DNA from: RPQJ01 sp963846315
GTDB lineage: Bacteria > Pseudomonadota > Gammaproteobacteria > Steroidobacterales > Steroidobacteraceae
Assembly: GCA_963846315.1 (NCBI GenBank)
Contig: CAWJVM010000002.1
Coordinates: 114,205 to 178,204, forward strand
Direction of reading: 5' to 3'
Length of the DNA: 64,000 nt
Shown: in pieces, positions 44,735-54,267 of the stretch
Position numbering within the stretch: position 1 is the first letter of the stretch
How the letters are laid out: each line of letters opens with the position of its first letter
Made by a program: the position numbers and the translations under genes
The notes under the pieces: model-generated
What the model saw: only the letters and a program-made list of their open reading frames with translations
What the model was told of the DNA's origin: nothing
Database searches by the model: none

Positions 44735-46102
44735 ATGGCACGTCCTAAAACGAGTTACGTCTGCGGCAACTGTGGCGCCCGCACCGCCCAGTGGCAGGGG
44801 CAATGCCCGGCCTGCGAAGCCTGGAACACGCTCGAAATCGCCATCTCTTCGATTGCGACGGCGGGCGCCAGCCGCAATGCCCGCGCGGTGGCGGCCGGCC
44901 CGTCCACCAGCCGGACGGTGACGGATATCGCGCAGGAAAGCGACGTCCGGGCCGTGACCGGGATCGGTGAGCTGGACCGGGTCCTGGGCGGCGGCCTGGT
45001 GGCGGGTTCCGTGGTGTTGCTGGGCGGCGACCCTGGCATCGGCAAGTCCACGTTGCTGCTGCAGGCGGCGGATGCCCTCAGTCGCGAACAGCCGGTGTTG
45101 TACGTGTCGGGCGAAGAATCGGTGCGGCAGGTCGCCTCACGCGCCCAGCGGCTTGGCCTCGAAGCGACCACGCTGCGACTGGCCGCCGAGACCCGGGTCG
45201 AAACGATCATCCAGGAAGCGGTGGCCGCGCGGGCCCAGGTGCTGGTGATCGATTCCATCCAGACGATGCAGACCGAGCTCAGTGAGTCGTCGGCCGGTTC
45301 AGCCGTGCAGGTACGCGAGTCGGCCGCGCGGCTCGTGCGCTACGCGAAGGAAACGGGCACCGCGGTGCTGCTGATCGGGCACGTGACGAAAGAGGGCCTG
45401 ATCGCAGGGCCGCGCATCCTCGAGCACATGGTCGATACCGTGCTGTATTTCGAAAGCGATCCGGCGAGCCGGTTCCGCGTCGTGCGTGCGGTCAAGAATC
45501 GGTTCGGTGCGGCGAACGAACTCGGCGTGTTTGCCATGGTAGAGCAGGGGCTGCGCGAAGTGCGCAACCCGTCGGCGATCTTCCTGTCGCGGCACCCGCA
45601 GCCCGTGTCGGGCAGCGTGGTGACCGTCGTGCGCGAAGGCAGCCGGCCCCTGCTCGTCGAAGTGCAGGCGCTGGTGGACGAGGCGCAAGGCATGAATCCG
45701 CGCCGCGTGGCGGTTGGTTTCGAAGCCAGTCGCCTGGCCCTGCTGCTCGCGGTGCTGCACCGGCACGGCGGGGTGTCGACCGCGGGGCGCGACGTGTTCA
45801 TCAATGTGGTTGGCGGTGTGCGCATCGGCGAGACGTCCGCTGACCTGCCGGCCGTGCTCGCCGTGCTGTCGAGCCTGCGCGATCGCCCCGTCGTCACGGA
45901 CACCGTTTGCTTCGGCGAGCTGGGCCTGACGGGTGAGATTCGCCCGGTGCCGTTCGGCGAGGAGCGGCTGCGCGAAGCGCAGAAACAGGGCTTCAAGCGC
46001 GCACTGGTGCCGTCGGCGAACGTGCCGCGCAAGGGTGTGATCGATGGCATCCAGGTCGAGGGCGTGAGCCGCCTCTCTGAGGCGCTCGACAAGGCCTTTT
46101 GA
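44735..46102 (+). CDS. radA: DNA repair protein RadA
   Basis: A RecA-like ATPase that promotes branch migration in recombination. 455 residues. A four-Cys zinc finger at the N-terminus (CGNCGA, CPACEAW), Walker A GGDPGIGKST, the RadA-specific KNRFG in VKNRFGAANELGVF, and a Lon-like C-terminal domain (GFEASRLALLLAVLHRHGG to EGVSRLSEAL). Full length. Transcribed away from the kinase operon. Confidence 0.97.
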   Translation: MARPKTSYVCGNCGARTAQWQGQCPACEAWNTLEIAISSIATAGASRNARAVAAGPSTSRTVTDIAQESDVRAVTGIGELDRVLGGGLVAGSVVLLGGDPGIGKSTLLLQAADALSREQPVLYVSGEESVRQVASRAQRLGLEATTLRLAAETRVETIIQEAVAARAQVLVIDSIQTMQTELSESSAGSAVQVRESAARLVRYAKETGTAVLLIGHVTKEGLIAGPRILEHMVDTVLYFESDPASRFRVVRAVKNRFGAANELGVFAMVEQGLREVRNPSAIFLSRHPQPVSGSVVTVVREGSRPLLVEVQALVDEAQGMNPRRVAVGFEASRLALLLAVLHRHGGVSTAGRDVFINVVGGVRIGETSADLPAVLAVLSSLRDRPVVTDTVCFGELGLTGEIRPVPFGEERLREAQKQGFKRALVPSANVPRKGVIDGIQVEGVSRLSEALDKAF

Positions 46103-46180
46103 CGTTATGGCGCTCAATGCGTTGCCCCTGATCCTCCTGCGCTCGTTTGCTTGCGCTAGGCATTGGCGGCGCCACGCTGC

Positions 46181-46284
46181 TTCCGCTCCGGACGCGTTCC
46201 GGAAAACGCCGTAAACCCGTCCATGGGGGCTCCGGGCGCGGCGTCCATGCCGCGCACGGTTTCCGGAACGCGTCCGGAGCGGAA
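46181..46284. repeat. 54-bp core with perfect 25-bp arms, copy A
   Basis: Arms 46181-46205 (starts TTCCGCTCCGGACGCG) and 46260-46284 are exact reverse complements. The core 46206-46259 starts ACGCCGTAAACCCGTCC and contains an internal stem GCGCGGC-GTCCAT-GCCGCGC. The region 46103-46613 has no gene; it holds this copy, copy B and imperfect GC-rich inverted repeats such as GCGCTAGG. Confidence 0.9.
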
Positions 46285-46432
46285 ACAACGCGGCGCGTTG
46301 CCGCTGCGCGATGGCGCTAGCGCAGTCGGCTGGCCTGGCGCACCGCGTGGCGCGCCACGCGTCAGGCGGCTCGGTCGAGCCGCAGCGAAGCCACTAGCTC
46401 AACCGCGCAAAGCGCGTCCGCCGCCGGCGTTT

Positions 46433-46536
46433 CCGGAGTCCGAATGCGTTTCAAAAACCGTGCGCGGCATGGACGCCGCGCCCGGAGCCCCCATGGACGG
46501 GTTTACGGCGTTTTTTGAAACGCATTCGGACTCCGG
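46433..46536. repeat. 54-bp core with perfect 25-bp arms, copy B (inverted)
   Basis: Arms 46433-46457 (CCGGAGTCCGAATGCGTTTC...) and 46512-46536 are exact reverse complements of each other but differ from the arms of copy A at several positions. The core 46458-46511 is the exact reverse complement of the copy A core over all 54 bases. Confidence 0.9.
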
Positions 46537-46613
46537 GAGCGCTGGCGGTCTTGCGCGCCGCTGCGATCGAGTGTGCGCTGGCTGACGCGTGAATCGCGAG
46601 CAGCGCTGACGCG

Positions 46614-47901
46614 TCAGGACGGCTTGTCGAGCTTCGCGACCGCAGGTTGCGTGAGCCGCACGGTCTTCACCGCGTTGTCCGTCACCTGCAGCACCTCGAG
46701 CGAGTAATCGCCGATGCGCAGCCGCTGGCCCGGCGCGGGAATCGTCTCCATCTGTTCGACGATCAGGCCGTTCAGCGTGCGCGGGCCCGTCACGGGCAGC
46801 GCCCAACCCATCTTGCGGTTCAGCGTCCGCACGCTCGCCGAGGCATTCACCACGAAGCTGTCGTTGCGTTCGCGATGGACGTCCTTGTGCAGGACGCTGG
46901 TGTCGGAAGTGAACTCGCCGACGATCTCCTCGAGCAGGTCCTCGAGCGTGACCAGGCCCTGCACGTCGCCGTATTCGTCGACGATGAACGCGACGCGACG
47001 GCGCTGCCGCTGGAACTGCAGCAGCTGCTGGTTGAGGGAGGTGCCTTCCGGCACGTAGTACGGCTCGCGCGTCTTCGCGAGCGCCACCAGCTGTTCGCGC
47101 TCGAACTCGCTGCGCACCAGCAACTTCGCCACTTTCTTCATGTGCAGGATACCGACCAGCGACTCGAGTTCGCCGTCGTACACCGGGATGCGCGTGTGCC
47201 GGCATTCGCGGATCTGTTCGACGATGTCGTCCCAATCGTCCTTGAGATTGATGCCGAAGATTTCGCTGCGCGGCACCATGATGTCGTCGACCGTGATTTT
47301 TTCCAGGTCGAGGATGCTCATCAGCATGCGCTGGTGGCGGTGTGGAATGACGGTGCTGGCCTCGGCCACGACCGTGCGCAGTTCCTCGCTGCTCAGCGAC
47401 GTGCGGCTGACCTGGTCGACGATTGACGCCCATCAGGCGCAGCACGCCGTTCGCCACCAGGTTGGTGAGCCAGACGAGCGGATAGAGCACCTTGAGCATG
47501 CCGTTGTAGATGACGGCGGCCGGCAGCGCGATTCGCTCTGGATACAGCGCGCCGAACGTTTTCGGCGCCACTTCGCCGAACAGGATCAGGATCACCGTGA
47601 ACATGCCGACGCCGATCGCGGCATAGGCCTCGCCACCGAGCGACAATGCGATCAGCGTGACGATGGCTGCCGCCGCCGAGTTCACGAAGTTGTTGCAGAT
47701 CAGGATCATCCCGATCAGGCGGTCGGGGCGTTCGAGCAGTTTCTCGGCGATCCGGGCGGACCTGCTGCCTTCGCGCGCGAGGTGGCGCAACCGGTAGCGG
47801 TTGACGCTCATCAGCGCCGTTTCGGTGCCGGAGAAGAACGCCGAGAGCAGGACCGCGCTCACGAGCAGGAACGCGAGCCACGTCAGGGGCAGGTCGGACA
47901 T
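46614..47901 (-). CDS. CNNM/CorC-HlyC family transporter with CBS domains, frameshifted
   Basis: Integral membrane protein with a DUF21 domain (four helices, LTWLAFLLVSAVLLSAFFSG to LVWLTNLVANGVLRLMG), two CBS domains (ITVDDIMVPRSEI and VAFIVDEYGDVQGLVTLEDLLEEIVGE) and a CorC_HlyC domain ending AVAKLDKPS. Likely Mg2+ or Co2+ efflux. The frame changes at about 47422: removing one base turns VNRRPGQ into VNVDQVSRTSLSSEELRTVV and restores about 429 residues. The start at 47901 gives MSDLPLTW. It lies 6 bases after the cytochrome assembly gene, the same order as many gammaproteobacteria. Confidence 0.88.
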
Positions 47902-47907
47902 GCCGCC

Positions 47908-48726
47908 TCAGCCCCAGTGCTTGCCGAGGATATTCTCGAGGACCAGCTTGCTGCCGAAGTAGGAGAGGCCGAGCAGCAGGTAGCCTGCAAACGTCCAGCG
48001 CAGCGCCTGGCGACCACGCCAGCCGAACCGGTAGCGGCCGAGCAGCAGCACGCCGAAGACGATCCAGGCGACGATGGCCAGCACGACCTTGTGGATCAGG
48101 TGCTGCGCGAAGAGGTTCTGCACGAAGAACGCGCCGCTCACCAGCGCGAGCGTCAGCACGGCGAACCCCGCCAGGATGCTCTGGAAGCAACCGGACTCGA
48201 GCGATTCGAGCGGGGTCAGGATCTTGAGCAGGCCGAGGGGCTGGCGGCTGCGCAGCCGGCGATCGACGATGACCTGAGCAATGGCGAGCACCATGCCGAT
48301 CGTCAGGAACGCGAATGCCGTCGTCGCCATCGCGACGTGGAACGCCAGTTCCCAGCCCGGTTGGCCGATCGAATACCTGCGCGCGCCTTCCGAAAACGCC
48401 ACTTCCAGCACGGCCGCAATGGCCAGCAGCAGCGCGGCCGTGCCGCGACGACCGGGCTTCAGCGCCATGACGATCGCGGTGATCGAAATCGTGAGCGAGA
48501 CGAGGGCCAGCGTGTCGCCGAGCGACAGCGCGGCGTCGGGCGCCATGCGGCGCTCCTGCATCAGCGCGATCGCATGGACCAGCACGCCCACGCTGCCGAT
48601 CGCGACCGCCGCGATACGGCCGCCGCGGCCGTGGGCCGAGAACCGTTCGTTGCGATCCTGGTACGTGGCGGTGGCGAGCCAGGCGGCTCCAATGACGTAG
48701 CAGGCGACGGCGATCAGTGGCAACAA
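47908..48726 (-). CDS. cytochrome c assembly-like membrane protein (YpjD/CcsA)
   Basis: 272 residues with eight helices and the CcsA/HemX layout. The best conserved part is ELAFHVAMATTAFAFLTIGMV and ESLESGCFQSILAGFAVLTLALVSG, with HLIHKVVLAIVAW further on; His residues that could bind haem lie in helices (FHVAM, QHLIHK). The tryptophan-rich WGTFWnWD motif of true CcsA is lacking, as usual in YpjD. The start is a TTG; the upstream ATG is out of frame. Divergent from ffh, a conserved arrangement. Its exact role is unknown. Confidence 0.85.
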   Translation of the reverse strand: MLPLIAVACYVIGAAWLATATYQDRNERFSAHGRGGRIAAVAIGSVGVLVHAIALMQERRMAPDAALSLGDTLALVSLTISITAIVMALKPGRRGTAALLLAIAAVLEVAFSEGARRYSIGQPGWELAFHVAMATTAFAFLTIGMVLAIAQVIVDRRLRSRQPLGLLKILTPLESLESGCFQSILAGFAVLTLALVSGAFFVQNLFAQHLIHKVVLAIVAWIVFGVLLLGRYRFGWRGRQALRWTFAGYLLLGLSYFGSKLVLENILGKHWG

Positions 48727-48816
48727 GCGCGGGGACCAGCGTGGCTTTGGACGATCGGCATGATGCCATGGACCCGTCGAGCTGAGGAGGACGGTAAACC
48801 CGACCTCCGCACGCCC

Positions 48817-48822
48817 TATAAT
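48817..48822 (+). promoter_or_regulatory. -10 box of the ffh operon
   Basis: A perfect TATAAT lies 55 bases before the ffh GTG. The -35 place (48794-48799, GTAAAC) is poor. It is in the 151-base region between divergent ffh and the CcsA-like gene. Confidence 0.5.
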
Positions 48823-48877
48823 CGCGCGTTCTCAGGTCTGCTCCACAGGGCGGACCCCCCAACGAGGTCTCCAGAGC

Positions 48878-50233
48878 GTGTTCGACAAGCTTTCCGCCCG
48901 TCTTGCGTCCGTCGTCGAAGGCCTGCGCGGCCGTGGCCGGCTGACCGAAGAGAATATCTCCGACACGCTGCGCCAGGTCCGCATGGCGCTGCTCGAAGCG
49001 GACGTCGCCTTGCCGGTCGTCAAGACCTTCATCGACGGTGTCAGGGCGCAGGTCGTCGGCCAGGAGATCCACAAGAGCCTCACACCGGGTCAGGCGCTGA
49101 TCAAGGTCATCCACGACGAACTCGTCCGCGTGATGGGCGAGGGCGTGCGCCCGCTCAACCTGCGCGCCCAGCCTCCCGCCATCGTGCTGCTCGCCGGCCT
49201 GCAGGGCGCAGGCAAGACGACGACCGCCGCGAAAATTGCGCTGTGGCTCAAGACCCGTGAAAAAAAGCGCGTCCTGCTCGTATCCACGGACGTGCGTCGG
49301 CCGGCGGCACTGCTGCAGCTGGAGCGGCTAGGCCAGCAGCTCGACGTCGACGTCGCGCCTGCGAGCCCCACGGACAAGCCGCTGGACATCGCGATGAATG
49401 CGCTGGCCGAGGCCCGGCGCGGCGTCTACGACGTGTTGCTGGTCGACACGGCCGGTCGATTGCACGTCGACGAGGAAATGATGGCGGAGGTGCGCGAACT
49501 CTCGGCGGCACTGAACCCGATCGAGACGTTGTTCGTCGTCGACAGCATGGCGGGGCAGGACGCGGTCAACGCGGCGCGTTCCTTCGGCGCCGCGCTGAAC
49601 CTCACCGGCGTGGTGCTGACCAAGGCCGACGGCGATGCACGCGGCGGCGCGGCCCTGTCGGTGCGGCAGATCACGGGGCAGCCGATCCTGTTCGTCGGCA
49701 CGGGCGAGAAACCCGACGCCCTGGAAGCATTCCAACCCGACCGCATGGCCTCGCGCATCCTCGGCATGGGCGACGTGCTGTCGCTGGTCGAACAGGTCAC
49801 GCGCCAGGTCGACCGCGACCAGGCCGAAAAGCTCGCCCGTAAGGTCGCCTCGGGCAAGGATTTCAACCTCGAGGACCTGCTGGGCCAGCTGCGCCAGATC
49901 GAACAGATGGGGGGCATGGCGGCGCTCATGGACAAATTGCCCGCCCAGCTGGCCGCCAAGGCGGGCCAGATGCCGCAGGGCAACGAGAAGGAGGTCAGGC
50001 GCCAGATCGCGATCATCTGCTCGATGACCCCCAGGGAACGCCGTTTTCCGAAGAACATCGACGGCTCGCGCAAGCGCCGGATCGCCTCAGGTTCCGGCAC
50101 CCAGGTGGCCGAAATCAACAGGCTGCTCAAGAACTTCCTGCAGATGCAGAAGATGATGAAGGGCATGGGCAAGGGCGGGCTGGGGCGCATGATGCGGTCG
50201 ATGGCTGGCCGGATGCCGATTGGCAGGGGTTAG
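48878..50233 (+). CDS. ffh: signal recognition particle protein Ffh
   Basis: GTPase that carries membrane-protein ribosomes to FtsY. 451 residues with a GTG start. N domain to about 85, G domain with GLQGAGKTT, DTAGRLHVDE and TKADGDARGGAAL, then the Met-rich M domain with GSGTQVAEINRLLKNF and QMQKMMKGMGKGG. After GRMPIGR the last codons and the TAG stop are formed by a GGGGTTA element. Confidence 0.98.
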   Translation: MFDKLSARLASVVEGLRGRGRLTEENISDTLRQVRMALLEADVALPVVKTFIDGVRAQVVGQEIHKSLTPGQALIKVIHDELVRVMGEGVRPLNLRAQPPAIVLLAGLQGAGKTTTAAKIALWLKTREKKRVLLVSTDVRRPAALLQLERLGQQLDVDVAPASPTDKPLDIAMNALAEARRGVYDVLLVDTAGRLHVDEEMMAEVRELSAALNPIETLFVVDSMAGQDAVNAARSFGAALNLTGVVLTKADGDARGGAALSVRQITGQPILFVGTGEKPDALEAFQPDRMASRILGMGDVLSLVEQVTRQVDRDQAEKLARKVASGKDFNLEDLLGQLRQIEQMGGMAALMDKLPAQLAAKAGQMPQGNEKEVRRQIAIICSMTPRERRFPKNIDGSRKRRIASGSGTQVAEINRLLKNFLQMQKMMKGMGKGGLGRMMRSMAGRMPIGRG

Positions 50234-50322
50234 GGGTTAGGGGTTAGTCGGAGGTGGCGCTGCGACGTCAGGCTCATCTGCACCTCCGACTAACCCCTAA
50301 CCCCTAACCCCTAACCCCTTCC
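50226..50322. repeat. GGGGTTA palindromic element, copy 5
   Basis: The left arm 50226-50256 (three GGGGTTA units then GTCGGAGGTG) is an exact reverse complement of 50281-50311. Two further half units follow to about 50322. The spacer is 24 bases. The ffh stop (50231-50233) is inside the first unit. The element separates ffh from rpsP. Confidence 0.9.
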
Positions 50323-50423
50323 TCAAGTATTTCTTTTACCTTGAAATTTCGTTATAGTTCGCGGCTCTTTTTTGGCCGGACACAGCCCTGTGACCGGCCG
50401 CGCACACTGAGGCTTGGACAAGA

Positions 50424-50684
50424 ATGGTGACGATCCGATTGCAGCGCCGCGGCGGTAAGAAGGAACCCTTCTATCACGTGGTCGTGACCGACAGCCGCCG
50501 TGCAGGCGGTGGTTCCCTCGAGCAGGTTGGGTTCTTCAACCCGGTCGCCCGCGGCAACAGCGAAGCCCTGCGCCTCGACCTGTCGCGCGTCGATTACTGG
50601 CTCGGCGTAGGCGCCCAGCCGTCAGATCGCGTGAAGCAGCTGATCAAGGGCCACCGCAAGACCCAGGTCGCGGCTGCGGCCTGA
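50424..50684 (+). CDS. rpsP: 30S ribosomal protein S16
   Basis: 86 residues: MVTIRLQRRGGKKEPFYHVV and SRRAGGGSLEQVGFFNPVA are diagnostic. A TATAGT -10 candidate at 50353-50358 after the GGGGTTA element suggests a promoter for rpsP-rimM-trmD-rplS separate from ffh. Confidence 0.98.
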   Translation: MVTIRLQRRGGKKEPFYHVVVTDSRRAGGGSLEQVGFFNPVARGNSEALRLDLSRVDYWLGVGAQPSDRVKQLIKGHRKTQVAAAA

Positions 50685-50707
50685 GCCGCGGTCACGCGCC
50701 GATCGAC

Positions 50708-51232
50708 ATGACAGCGCGCTCCGGGCCCGAAAGCCCTCGCGCTGTGGTGCTCGGCCGGGTTGGCGCGCCGCATGGCGTGCGGGGTTGGGTCAAGGTCAGT
50801 TCCTACACCGAACCGGTGGCTGGCATCGCCGAGTACCCGCAGTGGACGCTGGTCCAGGGGGCGCAGTCCCGGCAGGTCCGGGTGCTGGATTCGAAGCGGG
50901 CAGGGCAGAACCTCGCGGTGCGGCTCGAAGGCATCGACACCATGGACGCAGCGCGGCTGCTGACCGGTGCCGAGATCCAGGTGGACCGCTCCGAGTTGCC
51001 CGAGCCCGGGCCGCGCGAGCACTACCTGCACGACCTGCTGGGGCTCGACGTGGTGAACCGCGAAGGTGTCGCCCTCGGCCGGGTCGACGGGTTTCTCGAG
51101 ATGCCGGCGCACCCCGTAATGGTGTTGCGCGACGGCACGGTTGAAAGGCTGGTGCCGATGGTTCCCGAGCGACTCGTCGCGGTGGACCTCGTGGGCCGGC
51201 AGGTGACGGTCGACTGGCATCAGGACGACTGA
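50708..51232 (+). CDS. rimM: ribosome maturation factor RimM
   Basis: Assists 30S head assembly through S19. 174 residues: N-terminal RimM domain (VVLGRVGAPHGVRGWVKVSSY) and PRC barrel (YLHDLLGLDVVNREGVALGRV, PERLVAVDLVGRQVTVDW). It follows rpsP by 23 bases. Confidence 0.97.
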   Translation: MTARSGPESPRAVVLGRVGAPHGVRGWVKVSSYTEPVAGIAEYPQWTLVQGAQSRQVRVLDSKRAGQNLAVRLEGIDTMDAARLLTGAEIQVDRSELPEPGPREHYLHDLLGLDVVNREGVALGRVDGFLEMPAHPVMVLRDGTVERLVPMVPERLVAVDLVGRQVTVDWHQDD

Positions 51233-51274
51233 GCTGCGTACTTGGGCGGCGGACTGGGAACGGAGACGCGGTCG

Positions 51275-52042
51275 ATGCGCATCGTCGTCGTGACGCTGTT
51301 TCCCGAGTTCGTCGAGCACGCGCTCCAGTTCGGCGTGCTCGGGCGGGCCCTCGAACGCGGCGTGCTCGCGGTCGAAACGATCAACCCGCGGCAGTTCGCC
51401 ACGGACGTGCACAAGACGGTGGACGACCGGCCTTACGGCGGCGGCCCCGGGATGGTGTTGAAGGCAGAGCCCTTGCGGCTCGCCATGGCGGCGGCGGCGG
51501 CAATGGTGCCGCAGGCCCGCCGGGTGTATCTGGCAGCCGACGGCGCCCCGCTCAAGCAGCGGAAGGTCGCCGAGTTCGCCGGACTCCCGGAACTGGTCCT
51601 CGTGGCCGGTCGCTACGAAGGGGTGGACGAGCGGTTCGTCGAGCAGTGCGTCGACGAATCGGTCTCGGTCGGAGACGTGGTGTTGAGCGGCGGCGAACTG
51701 CCGGCGCTCATGGTCATCGACGCGGTGGCGAGGCTGCTGCCTGGCACGCTCGGCGACGCGGAGTCGGCGGTGCAGGAGTCCTTCACGGACGGCCTGCTCG
51801 ACTGGCCCCACTACACCCGGCCCGAGGTCTGGTCGGAAAGCGCGGTGCCGCCGGTGCTGATCGGCGGCAACCACGCCGCGATCGCGCGCTGGCGCCTGCA
51901 GCAGGCGCTCGGCCGCACGTGGCAGCGCCGGCCGGATTTGCTGGCGCAGAGAGAATTGAGTGTCGAGGAGCGCAGGCTCCTCGCGGAATACCAGGCGGAG
52001 CAGGATGCGACGCGACGAGAGCAGGGACAGAACCGAGACTAA
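51275..52042 (+). CDS. trmD: tRNA (guanine-37-N1)-methyltransferase
   Basis: Methylates G37 next to the anticodon and prevents +1 frameshifting. 255 residues from the ATG at 51275, with GGAG 9 bases upstream. The trefoil-knot motifs YGGGPGMVLKAEPL, GRYEGVDERF and GDVVLSGGELPAL are complete, and the C-terminal helical domain (GNHAAIARWRLQQALGRTW) is present. A longer frame to 51242 has no family match. Confidence 0.97.
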   Translation: MRIVVVTLFPEFVEHALQFGVLGRALERGVLAVETINPRQFATDVHKTVDDRPYGGGPGMVLKAEPLRLAMAAAAAMVPQARRVYLAADGAPLKQRKVAEFAGLPELVLVAGRYEGVDERFVEQCVDESVSVGDVVLSGGELPALMVIDAVARLLPGTLGDAESAVQESFTDGLLDWPHYTRPEVWSESAVPPVLIGGNHAAIARWRLQQALGRTWQRRPDLLAQRELSVEERRLLAEYQAEQDATRREQGQNRD

Positions 52043-52051
52043 GGTGAAGAA

Positions 52052-52396
52052 ATGAGCAACATCATTGCCGCGCTCAATGCCGAGCGCATGACCCGCGAGA
52101 TTCCGGACTTCGGTCCCGGCGACACGGTCGTCGTCGAAGTGAAGGTCAAGGAAGGCGACCGCGAGCGCGTCCAGGCGTACGAAGGCGTCGTCATCGCGAA
52201 GAGCAACCGCGGCCTCAACTCGTCGTTCACGGTGCGCAAGATTTCGCACGGTGAAGGCGTCGAGCGCGTGTTCCAGAGCTACAGCCCGGCGCTGGGCGCA
52301 ATCACGGTCAAGCGCCGTGGCAACGTCCGCCGCGCCAAGCTGTACTACCTCCGCGAGCGCACGGGCAAGTCGGCCCGCATCGAAGAGAAGGTCTAG
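52052..52396 (+). CDS. rplS: 50S ribosomal protein L19
   Basis: 114 residues: DFGPGDTVVVEVKVKEGDRE and RVFQSYSPALGAITVKRRG are family motifs. The start is 9 bases after trmD, last gene of the classic operon. Confidence 0.98.
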   Translation: MSNIIAALNAERMTREIPDFGPGDTVVVEVKVKEGDRERVQAYEGVVIAKSNRGLNSSFTVRKISHGEGVERVFQSYSPALGAITVKRRGNVRRAKLYYLRERTGKSARIEEKV

Positions 52397-52416
52397 GCCC
52401 GCAGGGGCGCGCGGCC

Positions 52417-54262
52417 ATGCGTGCCATCCGCAAGCTGTTGCACTGGATCTGGGCGGGCCTCGACGGCCTGCGCAAGATCCTGCACCTGCTGCTGCTCCTG
52501 CTGATCTTCGGCGTGATCGGCGCGGTGTTCTCGCGACCGATCCCGCTGGTTCCCGACCGCGCGGCGCTCGTCATTGCGCCGCAGGGTCCCCTCGTCGAGC
52601 AGTTCTCGGGCGATCCGCTCGAGCGCGCCATCAACGAGGTGCTGCGCCAGGGCCCGACCGAGACGCGACTGCGCGACGTCGTCGACGCGATCGACGCTGC
52701 GAAGGACGACAGGCGCATCAGCTGCGCTGTACCTCGATCTCGGCGGACTCGACGGCGGCGGCACGGCCAAGCTGCAGGAAGTCGCGGCGGCGATCGATCG
52801 TTTCCGCAAGACCGGCAAGCCGGTCATCGCCTTCGGCGAATTCTACGACCAGCCGCAGTACTACCTCGCGGCGCACGCGGACGAGGTTTACCTCGATCCG
52901 CAGGGCATCGCCTACGTCGATGGCTTCGCCAACTACGGGCTGTTCGTCAAGGACGCTCTCGACAAGCTGTCGGTCGACTGGAACGTCTTCCGTGTCGGCC
53001 AGTACAAGTCGGCCGTCGAGATGTTCACGCGCAACGACATGTCGGCTGCCGAGCGCGAGGAAAGCCTCGCCTGGCTCAACTCCGTCTGGACGACCTGGAA
53101 GACCGACGTGGCCAAGGCCCGCGGACTGCAGCCGGCCGTGCTGCAGGACTACGCGGACAACTCCGCGCAGGCGTTGCGCAAGGTCGACGGCGACCTGGCC
53201 AAGCTCGCGCTCGATGCCGGACTGGTGACGCACCTCGAGGGCCGGTACCGCGTCGAGGAACGCCTGGCCGAAATCACGGGCACCGACGAGGACACGCATT
53301 CGTTCAAGGGCGTCGACCAGTGGTCGTACCTCGCGAACGTGAATTCCTCGAAGGCGCTGACGAGCAAGCCAGTCGACAAGATCGCCTTCATCGTCGCCGC
53401 CGGCGAAATCGTGCCGGGCGAGCAGGCGCCGGGCACCATCGGTTCCGACACGCTGGCGAGCCAGTTGCGCGACGCGCGCTTCGACGACGACGTGAAGGCC
53501 GTCGTGCTGCGCATCGACAGCCCGGGCGGCAGCACGTTTGCGAGCGAAGTCATCCGCCGCGAGGTCGATGAACTGAAGGCGGCGGGCAAGCCGGTCGTCG
53601 CCTCGATGAGCACCCTGGCTGCCTCCGGCGGCTACTACATCGCGATGGACGCGGACCGCATCGTGGCGAGTCCCGCGACGCTGACGGGCTCGATCGGCAT
53701 CTTCGCGATGTTCCCGACGTTCCAGCGCGCGCTCGAACGTGTCGGCGTGCACGTCGACGGCGTGGGCACCACGGCACTGTCCGGCGAATTCAGCCCGCTG
53801 CGGCCGATGGGTGAGCCCACCAAGGACATCCTGCAGCAGAGCATCGAACACGAGTACCGCCGCTTCATCGGCATGGTCGCCAAGTCGCGCAAGCAGGATG
53901 TCGCTGCAATCGACGCGATCGCACAGGGTCGCGTCTGGTCCGGGGCCGATGCGAAGCGGCTCGGCCTCGTCGACCAGCTCGGCGGCTACGCGGACGCCGT
54001 GAAGCTCGCGGCCAAGCTCGGCAAGCTCGGCGAGGATTACGACGTCGTGTTTTTCGACGCCGAGATCGGGTTCGGCGAAGCACTCGGCCTGCGCGTCCAG
54101 ACTTCGATCGTGAAGTTCCTCGCGCCGCTGGTGCCGCAATCGCTGCTGCGGCAGCTGCTGCCGCGCAGCCTGCAGCCGGTGATGGCGGAGCTCGACCGCT
54201 TGTCGCGCCTCAGCGATCCGCGCAACACCTACATGTACTGCCTCGCCTGTTCGCTGGACTGA
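52417..54262 (+). CDS. sppA: signal peptide peptidase SppA, 67K type, frameshifted
   Basis: Inner-membrane serine protease that degrades cleaved signal peptides. N-terminal helix ILHLLLLLLIFGVIGAVF. The frame changes near 52723; removing one T joins DDRRIS to ALYLDLGGLDGGG, giving about 614 residues, the length of the long (E. coli-type) SppA. The catalytic Lys is in GQYKSAVEMF of the first half and the Ser in STLAASGGYYIAM of the second half, as in the two-domain enzyme. RIDSPGGS and SIGIFAMFPTF are also typical. Follows rplS by 20 bases. The frameshift may be a sequence error. Confidence 0.92.
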
Positions 54263-54267
54263 TCGGC

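Noticed and set aside
50226..50322. GGGGTTA hairpins as ordinary rho-independent terminators
   Set aside because: No T-run follows on either strand, and the stem contains long heptad runs unlike terminators.
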